In this document: in pieces, positions 22,380 to 32,142 of the stretch | Layout: each line of letters starts with the position of its first letter | Position numbering within the stretch: position 1 is the first letter of the stretch | From: Tubulanus polymorphus | Taxonomy: Eukaryota > Nemertea > Palaeonemertea > Tubulaniformes > Tubulanidae | Direction of reading: 5' to 3' | NCBI RefSeq assembly: GCF_964204645.1 | Contig: NC_134028.1 | Location: 14,313,263-14,377,262 of the forward strand | Length of the DNA: 64,000 bases | The notes under the pieces: generated by a model | The model's input: only the letters and a program-made list of their open reading frames with translations | The model's database searches: none | Told to the model about the DNA's origin: nothing | Position numbers and translations under genes: made by a program

Positions 22380-23680
22380 GTTTTGGAGGAAGAGGAAGGC
22401 ATCTCGGTAGTGCCCACCAAAAATCTTGCCCAGTTGCAGGAGGCTGATGGAGTCCTTCGTAAGATCCGTGCGTCCCTTAGAGACGGTCGAACCTTCAAGC
22501 CGGTCGCTTCAACCGAGAGCAAAAACCTTCGCTACATGAGCAGTTTGAGTTTGAGGGATGATGTTCTAGTGATAGAGAAAGGTTGTCAGGGAACTAGTGT
22601 TCTGGTGGAGGTGTGTCCGGAGGGTGAACGGTACAATGTGATGACTCAGGTCCATGATGTGATGGGACATGTGGGAAGAGACAAACATTGGCGTTTCTCG
22701 CTCAGCGATTTTTTGGCCAGGGATGACGACAGACTTGGAGTTATTTCTGAGATCGTGCCCGCGTTGCGTTCCTCACAAGTCTTCAGTCCCTGCGCAACAA
22801 GCTCCTCTAGAGCCGATTGTCTCCGGTGATCCACTGGATATACCGTGCATGGATTATCTCACCAAAAAGCCGTCCGGTGGATACGACAATCTTCTGGTAA
22901 TGGCCGATCACTTTACTTTGCTGTGGTGGTGCCCACTCGGAATCAAACAGTGTCGACTACAGCCAGGGTTATGTACGACGAATTCATCACCCGCTACGGA
23001 GTTCCACGCAGGATTCACTCCGACCAGGGTCGAAACTTCGAGAGCCGGTTGGTGTCAGAGTTGTGCCAGTTGATGGGTATAGCCAAAAGCAGAACAACAC
23101 CCTACCATCCGATGGGTAATGGCTGTGCTGAACGTTTCAACCGAACGCTGATCGAGTTTTTGGGTTTGTTGGAGCCATCCAGGATGTTACGTTGGAGCAA
23201 GAACTTAAGATCGGTGGTTTATGTATATTACATTACACCTCATGAGACGACGAAAGTGTCGCCATATTACTTGATGTTCGGACGTCACCCGCTTATTACC
23301 GTTGATCAGGTGTTTGGGTTGGATAGATTTCGCCCTAAGACGAAGTTTGGAACTGATCTACGAGCTGAGATGAGAAGTAAGAAGTACGAGATGAGAAGTA
23401 AGGCCTGGGATGTGGTTCGGAAAAGGATGGCTAGTGCAGATGATCGAGCGGAGAAAATGTATGACAGGAAACAGCGAGGTGAAGTCGTCGGGATCGGTGA
23501 CCTAGCCCTAGTTCGTCTCACTGGTTTGAAAGGCAGGCAGAAGTTGACTGATCCTTGGTAGTCTGAGCCCTATAAAGTCATTGCTTGACCGAATGAATAA
23601 ATTCCGGTGTATGTAGTGGAACATGAAGTCACTGGGAAGCGGAGAACCCTGCATAGAAATCTGCTTGTTCCTCTTGCGGT
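22380..23680 (+). pseudogene. Gypsy integrase
   Basis: The zinc-binding start reads HDVMGHVGRDKH (22652) with later SCPRCVPHKS (22757). The catalytic core is MDYLTKKPSGGYDNLLVMADHF (first Asp, 22850), IHSDQGRNFES (second Asp, 23012) and GNGCAERFNRTLIEF (Glu, 23118). C-terminal GDLALVRLTG and VYVVEHEVTGKRRTLHRN follow. Frames switch near 22680 and 22900, with stops at 23559 and 23587. A DDE integrase that would insert the cDNA. Confidence 0.9.
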
Positions 23681-23689
23681 ACCGTTGCG

Positions 23690-24384
23690 CCCTATACAAA
23701 AGCCTGAGGCGAAGGAAGTTAAGGCAGGGAGAGCTATAGTGGCCAAAGGAAAAGTGATTGATGGTTGTACAATTGACCAAATAAAGGAAAATAATGAAGA
23801 GGATAATTGGGTGATGGTCGATTTGTCTGGTGGTTCAGGTCCGGAGATGTTACCGTATGTTGGGTCGGTGGATATGCCCGTCTCCATTGATTTAGAGCTG
23901 GGTACAGTGTCTCCAGGAAGATGATGTGTCCGTGGTCTCAGTAGATGTCGCTTAATCGGAGGTTTAGGAGCTCAGGACTCGGCCTGTTTTTGGAGCCACT
24001 CAAGAGCAGCCTGAGGTGGCTATTTTGAGTTCAGCTGACATTGGTGGAATGGCGGATCACGTGCCTGATAATGTCACTGATGATGAGTCGACGGTTGTCG
24101 ATGGTGATGGTTTAGAAGAATTGATTGCGGATACGGAACTTGCCGGTGGAGTAGATGATGATTATGATGAATCTGTGGCAGCACCTCATAGAAGTCAGCG
24201 TGAACGTCGGCCGCCGTATTGGCTGGCATCTGCTGACTATGTAGTGCATCAGACTATGGTTAATGAGGGGAGTCCTGACTGGATAAGACGGGTCCATGCG
24301 TTAATGACGTTAGCTAGGGACCCAGCGGTTAGGGATAATCCCCGGTTAATAGGAGGAATTATCGAAATCATTAAGGGAAAGTAA
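23690..24384 (+). pseudogene. Gypsy pol C-terminal acidic tail
   Basis: Two open blocks, 23607-23924 and 24016-24384, separated by stops. They are acidic, with an SQRERRPPYWLASADYVV motif near the end that commonly closes this type of gypsy polyprotein. No enzymatic domain. Stop at 24382 shortly before the 3' LTR. Confidence 0.7.
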
Positions 24385-24598
24385 GTTTTTTTGTTATGTT
24401 AGTTTTATTCAGCATATGCGTTGATTTTGTTGCCCTAAATTTTCATGCCTTGGTGTGTAGGTAACCTGAGATTTAAGGTTGACTGTGTTATTAGCAAGTG
24501 TTGCTTAAATGTATTTTCTTTGGCGTTTCTGTATACATCTAGTAAGAAGAAATAATCGAAAGATAACTTTAGAAATTGTTAAGTTATATCTGGGAGCC

Positions 24599-24952
24599 GT
24601 GTAAGAAGTCAAGACGAAGGACTGAGATCTGATCTAAGAGAGTGTCCTCGCACCATTGTTAAGAGGAATTATTACCACGACGCTAGTTGGACAACCCAAC
24701 CCGGATTCACAGCACTGGAAGATATACGGACCACAACATAGGTGGAGTTCCATAACCGCAACACTGCCATCTTCAGTCCTTTATGGGAACCTTTTTCTTT
24801 GATTGACCTGCGCTGGTCATTCAGTTATATGTTGTTGACCATTCAACATGTGTGTGTAATAAAGTTGGCTATACTTTAGTACTGTAGTTTCATCCGTTTA
24901 TTAGGTTGACGTGTGGTCTGACCAGCGAGTCTGCCGAGACGAAGCCAGAGCG
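24599..24952 (+). repeat. Gypsy 3' LTR, truncated
   Basis: Begins about TGTAAGAAGTCAAG after a GGGAGCC tract and shares GCCATCTTCAGTCC, GTGTGTAATAAAGTTGG, ACTTTAGTACTGTAG and GTGGTCTGACCAGCGAG with the 5' LTR. It stops at GAAGCCAGAGCG (24952), where the 5' LTR continues a further 55 bp to its CA end. The right part was deleted or replaced. Confidence 0.75.
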
Positions 24953-26080
24953 CTTTTATTCGCAAAGCGTGTTCATTACAGCAGTTGAAAATACATGTAG
25001 CTGAAATCCCCTTAGCCGCAGGAGCGTGGGGTTTTTGCTAGTGTATATATTAAGTGCCCTTTCTTCAATTGTGTAACTAAATCAGATATATTATTGCTAT
25101 GATCAGACAGCAAGCAACCAAAAAAAAACGAAAAGTAAATATTTTGCTCCTAGGGCATCATCCTCGCTTGCCAGGGGTTCGGTATCGCTCCCCGAACTCA
25201 CTTCCACCAGCCCCCTGGCCTAACGACGCGCGATTTCATTACTCGTTCATTACCCAACAGAAGCCTAATGTCGTATTTTACAAGCGCTGTGATTGGTACG
25301 ACCAGATTCTGGTCACTCGTGAGGTCAAGGGGTTCGGGGAACAACTTTAGCGTAGTGGGTCCGAATCCCTTGACGGGTGAAGATGCTGGGGCCTATGTCT
25401 CTGTACAAAACGGCATGTACAGAGGACATATTTTCTGGTGACATTTTAATGATTTATCCCGGTGATTATATTTCTATCACCACGTTGGTGGAGTGTTTAC
25501 TTTATCACTGGGGAACGGATTTTTATTTCGTTGATAGAGTTAACACAGGTTTTAAAAAACGCATTTTCCCAGAGATAAAAATATTTAACTCCGGGAAAGC
25601 GATTTATCACCGGCTTATCACCGCTTTGAAAAACGCAGCCCATGTGTTTGACTAATGCCCACGAATAAATGGTAAGCAGTAAAAAAGCCCCGCGATGAAA
25701 GTTTCAAATTAAGTAGGTAAAAATCCACCACTTAACTTGGAATGCAAGTAGGTACAATATTCGGGTAATTATATACAGTCATACCGATTTATTCATTCGT
25801 TGTGTCCATATTTTTCTAAACAATATGAACATGGGTATACTAATTATTGTACGATTGGAATAAGTTAAACACCACAAATAAACACTTCATTAATAGTATA
25901 TTAATACGAATAGCCATCGCACAGTTCATGTTTATCGTTGTCGCTAAGAACTTAAGTTACAGTATACTACAATAGCTTGAATTCAAAATATTTCAAATTA
26001 ATAGTTCATCATTTCTAATAATTCGCATCGCACTGTGAAATGTACCAAAAGTTGAACAGAGTTCACAGTATTAAAAGTAT
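24953..26080. repeat. Intergenic repeat related to 15.15-15.25 kb
   Basis: 25262-25385 matches 15128-15235 (AAGCCTAATGT, TACAAGCGCTGTGATTGG, TAGTGGGTCCGAATCCC, TTGACGGGTGAAGATG). A 92-codon ORF at 25377-25655 has no recognised family. The rest is AT-rich with nothing identifiable. Confidence 0.5.
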
Positions 26081-26470
26081 TTCAGTTCGATTGTGAAAAT
26101 ATAATAAGGAAACGTTATTTCAAAGAATTTATTCATAGTTGGAACTAATTCGAAAAATACAAAAATGTCATCGTCATATCTAAGGTACAATGCGGGTTGA
26201 GTTTGGAATCGGGCAATAGGAAATTCTCAAAATATGAATGAAATTGGCTAGGGAGGGGGATAATGGGCTACCCATCGTCACACCATTGACTTGTTTAGAA
26301 GGCGATTGTTGTACGAAAAAACAATCCAGATTTTGCGATTTTGAGAAGTTCTTTAAATGTGGTCATATCGTACGAGGGTTTGGAATCCGAGATTATAAAT
26401 ATATATATAGTCTGAAATCATGTCTATATCACTTTCTTTAAGCGGTGCGTTTGTCAACAGTTAAAAAATT
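26080..26470 (-). pseudogene. Penelope-like RT relic
   Basis: Minus-strand pieces match the PLE at 9.8-10.2 kb: LLTNAPLKESDID near 26445, NKSMV/VGHYPPP for the VDGVTMGSPL region near 26275, and ALYLRYDDDIFVFF at about 26160-26200 (the catalytic DD box). Several frame breaks. No ends visible. Confidence 0.7.
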
Positions 26471-27072
26471 TTCCTAATAGGCTACCATACAGTCATTGGA
26501 TCTATCCATGAGTAAGCGTCCAGCCACGTTATAAGGGAGTTAGGTATGGATCTTTTTTCGGGGATAATTATGTAAAAATGTATGGACAACACCAAAATAT
26601 CAAAGTACAAGTAGTCCGTGTCTATATCTATTTCACGAAACCACGTACTTTCCACAATAACGGAAATTCGCTTCGACCGATTATGGCAAACAATTTTCAA
26701 ATCGTTAAACGGACACCATAGTGTTCGTCGTTTCAGTAACGAGATTTGTGATATAAGTTAGTGTTTTATAGGGCCTAGTTAAAGATGGAGTCATATTTCA
26801 AGATTTTTTTTTTCGTTGTTGTTTCAGGATGTTATACCACGTTACACATGTGTTTAGAACAGCTAGACATCAGGACTATATGAATGATAAGTGTACAACC
26901 CGTTTTACTGAAATCATCCGCGATAGGCAAATTAATTGGAAGTATGACGTCATCAGCTAGTGATACCAAAAGGAACAAAATGTTCGCTAAAAGTGTGTAA
27001 TAAAAAAAGTTGGTTGATTTATATGAAATTAGTTATCATAAAATATGTAATGTGTACTGTTATTCTATCTCT
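26471..27072. other. Region downstream of SLC28, nothing identified
   Basis: AT-rich sequence that would include the transporter 3' UTR (minus strand, just below 27073). I found no clear minus-strand polyadenylation signal close to the stop codon and no other gene. Confidence 0.5.
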
Positions 27073-27357
27073 CTAACGTTGTGTCGAAAAACAACCCTGA
27101 AATGTAGATAAGAAATCGTCAATGGTTTTACGTATTTTTTTCAATTGGCGATAATGCGACGTATAGGATAGCCTACCGGCAATACAAGCAGTCATGAAAC
27201 ACGCCACGTTTCCAGCTATCATAGCTCGAAACACAACTTTTGACAAGTCTCTTTTACGGCTTGGGGCCAAAGCGCCTAAACATCCGAGAACAACGCCAAT
27301 TGAACCAAAGTTACTGAAGCCACACAAGGCATATGTACTAATAGCCTCCGACCGCAC
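27073..27357 (-). CDS. SLC28: Concentrative nucleoside transporter (SLC28), last coding exon
   Basis: SLC28/CNT proteins import nucleosides with sodium across the plasma membrane. This exon begins after a good acceptor (tgtcaatttcag at 27358-27369, minus strand) in phase 0 with VRSEAISTYALCGFSNFGSI, then APSRKRDLSKVVFRAMIAG and VACFMTACIAG, the highly conserved C-terminal CNT core (RSE..TYALCGFxNxGS; APSRKRD). About 30 residues follow the last membrane helix, then stop at 27073. The previous exon ends ..GYMS, giving the expected S-VRSE junction. It appears intact. Confidence 0.93.
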   Translation of the reverse strand: MRSEAISTYALCGFSNFGSIGVVLGCLGALAPSRKRDLSKVVFRAMIAGNVACFMTACIAGRLSYTSHYRQLKKIRKTIDDFLSTFQGCFSTQR

Positions 27358-28289
27358 CTGAAATTGACAGAATAAATAATGCAATCATTCACTGAAAATA
27401 CAACAAGACGACTTTATATTCATTCTACACGCTGTTAACAACCAGGACTGCCAAGCTTTCAAAATTCCAGGCATGGTACATGTAGATGATAACTTTCATC
27501 AAGTAGGGGTTTTTGCTCTTAATTAGAAATACTTTTTTTACGCGCAACATACGTATAGTAATGAGATAATAAGTGTTTTTATGCCTACATCGTCTATTTA
27601 GCAACAACCAGATAACCATCCTGTTTCATTTATTTACAAGAAAACAGACATCGACTTTATATTCTTAAGCGTATTAATGTGTTTAAGACCCATAGAATGA
27701 TGATTTTAAATGTTGGGGACAGTCAAAACCGCTACACAATACACTCGTGTTTTCAGTAGCACTTACAGCGACTGGAGCTGACAGAAACAAATACCTCAGA
27801 TGAATTTCCCTTGGTCTTATTGATTTGAATGCAGAATAGAATATTTAATTTTCTGAAATTTGCTCAATAAAACAAAATTGGATTGGATTTGATGTTTTAT
27901 TTGTTCAATTAAGTAAAATTGAATTGGATTTGATATTTTTGATTGAATTTGCAGTTTGAGCACATGGCTAATCAGCATATAAAGGTCATCCATCCGGTTT
28001 AAGAAAAAGCTATTTTCCCGAACTATGCATTATTATCAATGATATTTTCTCATTGGCAAATAAAAACATTTCTCCCAAAAACCCAATCAACTAAAGATTT
28101 TGCAGAAATCGATCTTGAAATATTATTTAAAACCTTATAATAAAACTCGGAAGAAAAACAGTAGACGATACCACAGGTTCGCGTGACCCCTACTGATCCC
28201 TGCGGCAAAGTCAACATAGAGAAGTCTTTGCTTTCTGGTTGGCTTTTTAAAACACATATTTTTGCGTTCAGATTTTCGCAAAGAAGCTC
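27358..28289 (-). other. SLC28 intron, 3' part without identified element
   Basis: Start (in plus coordinates) of the 13.8-kb intron between the two SLC28 exons. AT-rich; short low-complexity repeats such as CAATTAAGTAAAATTGAATTGG near 27860-27950. No gene or repeat family recognised. Confidence 0.6.
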
Positions 28290-28870
28290 GTATCAATTCT
28301 AACGAGGCCAGATTTTGTAAATCGGTCACTATTTTCTAAAAGGAAATTAATCCATCCATTATTATTTTGTTGTTGTATATTACTATAATATTTTGGTAAT
28401 TCATTCCAATTTAGTGTTCTTAAATCTAAATTTGTTATTATTTTACCAAATTCTATAATATATAATATTCCTAATCCAGTCATTGTACCACTTTTTGCAT
28501 ACTAAAATCATTATTTGAATAAATATTAAATTCATGACATAAACTTTGAAAAATTAATATTATTATTTAGTTCATTAAAATATTTTGAACCCGATAAAGG
28601 ACATTCTAATTCATTTAATATTAATTTTGTTTGAAAATATGTATGAAATCTAAAAAGTGATAATATTAATGGTAAACTTGGTTTATTTAGATGATCATTT
28701 CAACTTATAACACACCCTGTTGTTGCACATTTAACTGCAAAATTTAATTGGTTCTGCCAATACTTCATATTAGATTTTAATAACCATTGTTTTGCCTCAT
28801 TTAAATTTTTAAAATCAATTGTATATACATTAGATGTATTTTCCATTTTAACATTAAAATTATTAGTTTC
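28290..28870 (-). pseudogene. Polinton relic E (conserved 430-residue protein fragment)
   Basis: Minus-strand translation gives KQWLLKSNMKYWQNQLNFAV, CATTGC, FRFHTYFQTKLILNELEC, then ELPKYYSNIQQQNNNGW and NFLLENSDRFTKSG, all matching the gene at 37041-38428 (copy A) and 56945-58682 (copy B). Internal stops, frameshifts and a deletion of the middle show an older, independent insertion. Only this one gene fragment survives here. Confidence 0.8.
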
Positions 28871-28879
28871 AGTAATAAT

Positions 28880-29345
28880 AAATAATAATAGTCATTTGTA
28901 TAGCGCAGTTTTCCATAGTAATAAAGTTCAAATGCGCTCCTCCGGGTGGATTACGAGTTGAAGTAAGCACAGAACAGTTTAGTTTTAATGAACGTTTTGA
29001 ACTGAGGTAGTGACATATTTAACACAGCATGTGGAGGGCCAGGTCGATATAGTTATTCTAAAGTCTAGGAGCAATCCGCGAAAAAGCTCTACCACCAAAA
29101 TTAGGTGAAATGTTGGTTCAGAAAGTCTGTGGTGTGAAGATGAACGTAGTTGACGCGCAGAAGCATAAACTGAATGAGTTCACTGATGTAAACTGGTGCA
29201 CATCCTGTTAATGCTTTAAATGTAATTAGAAGAATTTTGAACTCAATTCTTGCTTTGACTGGCAGCCAATGAAGGTTTTTAAGAACTGGTGATATGTGAT
29301 CATACTTCGATACGAGACAAACAAATCGTGCTGCACCGTGGTGGT
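28880..29345 (-). mobile_element. LINE 3' fragment (CR1/L2-like)
   Basis: 29101-29340 (minus) encodes DHISPVLKNLHWLPVKARIE and FKILLITFKALTGCAPVYIS, the conserved end of CR1/L2-type reverse transcriptase ORFs. A degraded FGGRAFSRIAPRL follows near 29080, then a 3' tail GAACTTTATTACTATGG and (ATT)n at 28880-28900. 5' truncated at the TGG microsatellite. Confidence 0.85.
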
Positions 29346-29455
29346 GGTGGTGGTGGTGGTGGTGGTGGTGGTGGTGGTGGTGGTGGTGGTGGTGGTGGTG
29401 GTGGTGGTGGTGGTGGTGGTGGTGGTGGTGGTGGTGGTGGTGATGATGATGATGA
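29338..29455. repeat. (GTG)n trinucleotide microsatellite
   Basis: About 34 GTG units followed by GATGATGATGATG. Homopolymeric His, Val and Pro ORFs in this region are repeat artefacts. Confidence 0.97.
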
Positions 29456-29844
29456 ATAAACGAAATCAATTTGAACAAATGCAATTTTCAAGCATAGGTC
29501 TGCATTCATTTTTGATTTAAATTCTTAGATTAAAAGCGTAATCATAAATTCAGGCTAACCTCTCATTATTGAAATGGTGGTTTATATTCAACGGGGGCCT
29601 GGATGTCTTTGCATCTTAAATTAAGATGTGCATTTCGGAGTGTTCGAATTTCCCGCTAATTTCGCGAAATCATTGATTTTCTTAAAACAAAATATCCTAT
29701 ATCCATGTGGATTTAAAACATTCTAAAGAAATCATCTAAATTGGGCCCATATTTGATCGAATTTAATAGAAGAAACTTTGTATGGTATTCAAGATTTCAT
29801 TTGGATTACGGTAACGGCCTTTGGTGATCGTCTGTGGAGTCATG

Positions 29845-30065
29845 AATGAAGGAATCCCGTAATAGAATTTTAAATATGATAAAATTTGTTAAGGTGAAAC
29901 CGCAACGTTTCGACTGTTGACTAACAGCCATCATCAGGTGGAATGTAGACATTCCTAGTGATAAGGGCTTTTAGTCAGATGGCTGTCAGTCAACAGCCGA
30001 AACGTTGTGGTTTAACTGTAATTAATTTCATGATACGAAATTCTATTGTGGAATTTCTTCATTTA
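29845..30065. repeat. Imperfect palindromic element with Penelope-type tail motif
   Basis: Left arm ATGAAGGAATCCCGTAATAG...GGTGAAACCGCAACGTTTCG..ACAGCCATCATCAGG and right arm GATGGCTGTCAGTCAACAG, CCGAAACGTTGTGGTTTAAC ... AATTCTATTGTGGAATTTC are inverse copies. CCTGATGATGGCT...AAACGTT is the motif I associate with Penelope tails; the same arrangement appears at 57878-58214. Confidence 0.65.
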
Positions 30066-31680
30066 TCTACAGTTAACACGATTTAGAGTATTTTATTCGA
30101 CTTCTTCAGGTCCTGTAGTCGTTTAGATCGAAAATTATTTACTAATCGGCAAAGAAGGTTATATAACCGTGTTGGTCGCTATGAGAGGGATTCCCAATAT
30201 ATCTCCACCTTAAACCGGTACCTTTGTTGGTTCAGGCGCCCGCATTCACTTCCAAATTCAAGTATTGTACGTTGGTTTACGATAATTTGAGAAAAAAAGT
30301 TTATTTGGAGAAAACTGATAATTATCTTATAATTCAGCGATTCATTGGTTCATCGATTGAGCGAAGTTCAAACACCGTACATTTTGGCGTGTTATTATAT
30401 TGGCACCTTGAAATAAAGTCTCATAGAGATATTGCGGTGCTAAGTTTATTGATATTAAGAGGTAATTACTTTTGGTTCGTGGTCTTTTGGTGGTCAGTGC
30501 AGTTTGTTCATTCGTTCATCAATCACTGTCCAGTTAGCCAGTGTAATTGACCTGCTGACCGATAGCTGCTGCTGGGTTTTTGATAACCTATATAAACAAT
30601 TTACTCAACAAAGTAGGAAAGTATGTGAAACCAGAATTACAGCCTGTTGCGTTTCTTTCACATCGTAAGCCAAAAGAAGTTTTCTCTATCAAATTAAATT
30701 GCTGAATTCAAAATTACGTGAACATCTCAACACTGCACTTTTATACGCTAATCGTTTGATCTTTTATAATAAGTTGGTAATTTCATTTCAACCACAAACT
30801 GTATAACTACGAACTAAGATTTTGATTATGGTATCACTTGTAGCGAGCGATAAAACGATTCACTATTCATTAACGACAATGTGAACATCACATGGATTAC
30901 TTAAAAATCGTTTGTATCCAAATAAACAATAAATTCAAGGTTAATTCTAAGTATTTTAGATACATTTTTTTCGTAATTCATTTTTGAACATATGATTTTA
31001 TTTGTATATTCCTCTCTCATATACCCTTAACAACAAATTAAGCCTAAAAGACAAATTTATTTGTTTGTCTTTCTTTTCTACAAAATCAAAGATTTATGAA
31101 CGCACCAGAATGTTATATAATCGCAAATGTGAAACAAAAATCATAACATTCTAAGAATTCTAGGACTGGCACTATATTTTAGTATTTAATCCATGATGAT
31201 GTTATATGAAACCACTAGTTTTCCATTTTGTTGAGCGTAATATAATTTAGGCGATTCTTAGCAACTCAAAAACTTTGATTTTCTATTCACAGAACTGTAT
31301 TCAAAGCTCTGTATACAAAGCATGAACCTGTCACGTATCACTGCGAATCTTTAACGGATGCTGCTATTTTTAACAGGAAATTACCAGGCCATCTCAAAAT
31401 GGTCACTTTTCAATAGTTGACTTTTAGAAACGATGTGTTTTGAGAGTAGCTGCTATGGTAGGAGTTACTATCACAAAGTCACTGTTAACAGGCGGGTGGT
31501 TTTACAGTCACCTCTACTGCTAGTGTGCACTTTCGAAACCACTGTAGAAAACCAACCGAATTGAAAGGAATACTATTTCGGAGTGACTGTTTTGAAATGT
31601 ATACTTTTAGAAAAGTAGCTGATATCGGTAATTGCTTATTGTTCTCAAGTGGCTACTAAGTAAAAGTAGACGTTTGGGCT
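30066..31680. other. SLC28 intron, no identified element
   Basis: AT-rich intronic sequence. The 108-codon plus ORF at 30224-30550 has no domain and no homologous neighbour. Nothing else supported. Confidence 0.5.
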
Positions 31681-31810
31681 CAAAAGTGCGATAGACTTGT
31701 TCTTGGATTCAGCCTTTCATATACGAGAAAAAGTAGAGGGCCAAGTACTGAGCCCTGCGGTACTCCAAAGTGTACATTATGAGGTTCAGAATGTTTTATT
31801 AAAATTGATT
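31680..31810 (-). pseudogene. LINE reverse transcriptase fragment
   Basis: The minus strand reads GVPQGSVLGPLLFLVY at about 31724-31772, the conserved RT domain 4 motif of non-LTR elements. Only about 100 bp are recognisable, immediately left of Polinton copy A. Confidence 0.75.
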
Positions 31811-31842
31811 TTAGAAGTTATTCATTTATATTTTATTCATAT

Positions 31843-32142
31843 ATATGAATATTTTAAGAGTAATAGGGATAATAGGCTTTCAAGCCAAAGGTCGAACGGT
31901 CGAGCTCGTAAAAAATGAAAAACATAAAAATAATAACAATTTCTACTTGAATTACTCGCGAAACTCATAAAAATGAAAAATAAATTCTCACACGCTCGAA
32001 TTTAATTTTCATTTTTATGAGTTTCACTCCTAATTCAAGTAGAAATTGTTATTATTTTCATGTTTTTCATTTTTTAATCACCCGCCCGTTCAACCTTTAG
32101 CTCGAAAGCCAATTATCCCTATTACTCTTAAAATATTCATAT
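31843..32142. repeat. 300-bp palindrome formed by a Polinton terminus
   Basis: The left arm from ATATGAATATTTTAAG (31843) through AGTAATAGGGATAATAGGC, GTCGAACGGTCGAGCTCG is inverted at the right, ending CTATTACT (32126) and CTTAAAATATTCATAT (32142). The loop is near TCACACGCTCG (about 31985-32000). AGTAATAGGG..AAGCCAAAGGTCG is the terminal repeat also found at 17627 and 50092. 16 bp outside the terminus are included in both arms. Polymerase coding sequence starts at once after it. Confidence 0.9.

Larger units (their letters stand above)
13225..24952 (+). mobile_element. Ty3/gypsy LTR retrotransposon interrupted by Polinton element D
   Basis: 5' LTR to 13774, primer site at 13776, gag with zinc knuckle, aspartic protease, RT, RNase H, integrase (DDE) and an acidic C-terminal domain, then a truncated 3' LTR. 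The gag-protease-RT-RNaseH-integrase order is Ty3/gypsy. The RT is split at its active site by 17627-21493. Frameshifts and stops are present in gag, RT and integrase, so the element is dead. Confidence 0.9.

Noticed and set aside
25377-25655. 92-codon ORF MKMLGPMSLYKTACTEDIFS
   Set aside because: No recognised family, not repeated in the related sequence at 15.2 kb, and lies in repeat debris; kept only as part of the repeat entry.
29296-29520. Poly-His, poly-Val and poly-Pro ORFs
   Set aside because: Artefacts of the (GTG)n microsatellite; the real coding remnant is the minus-strand LINE end only.
30224-30550. 108-codon plus ORF in the SLC28 intron
   Set aside because: No motif, no homologous copy and no start or splice context; chance ORF.
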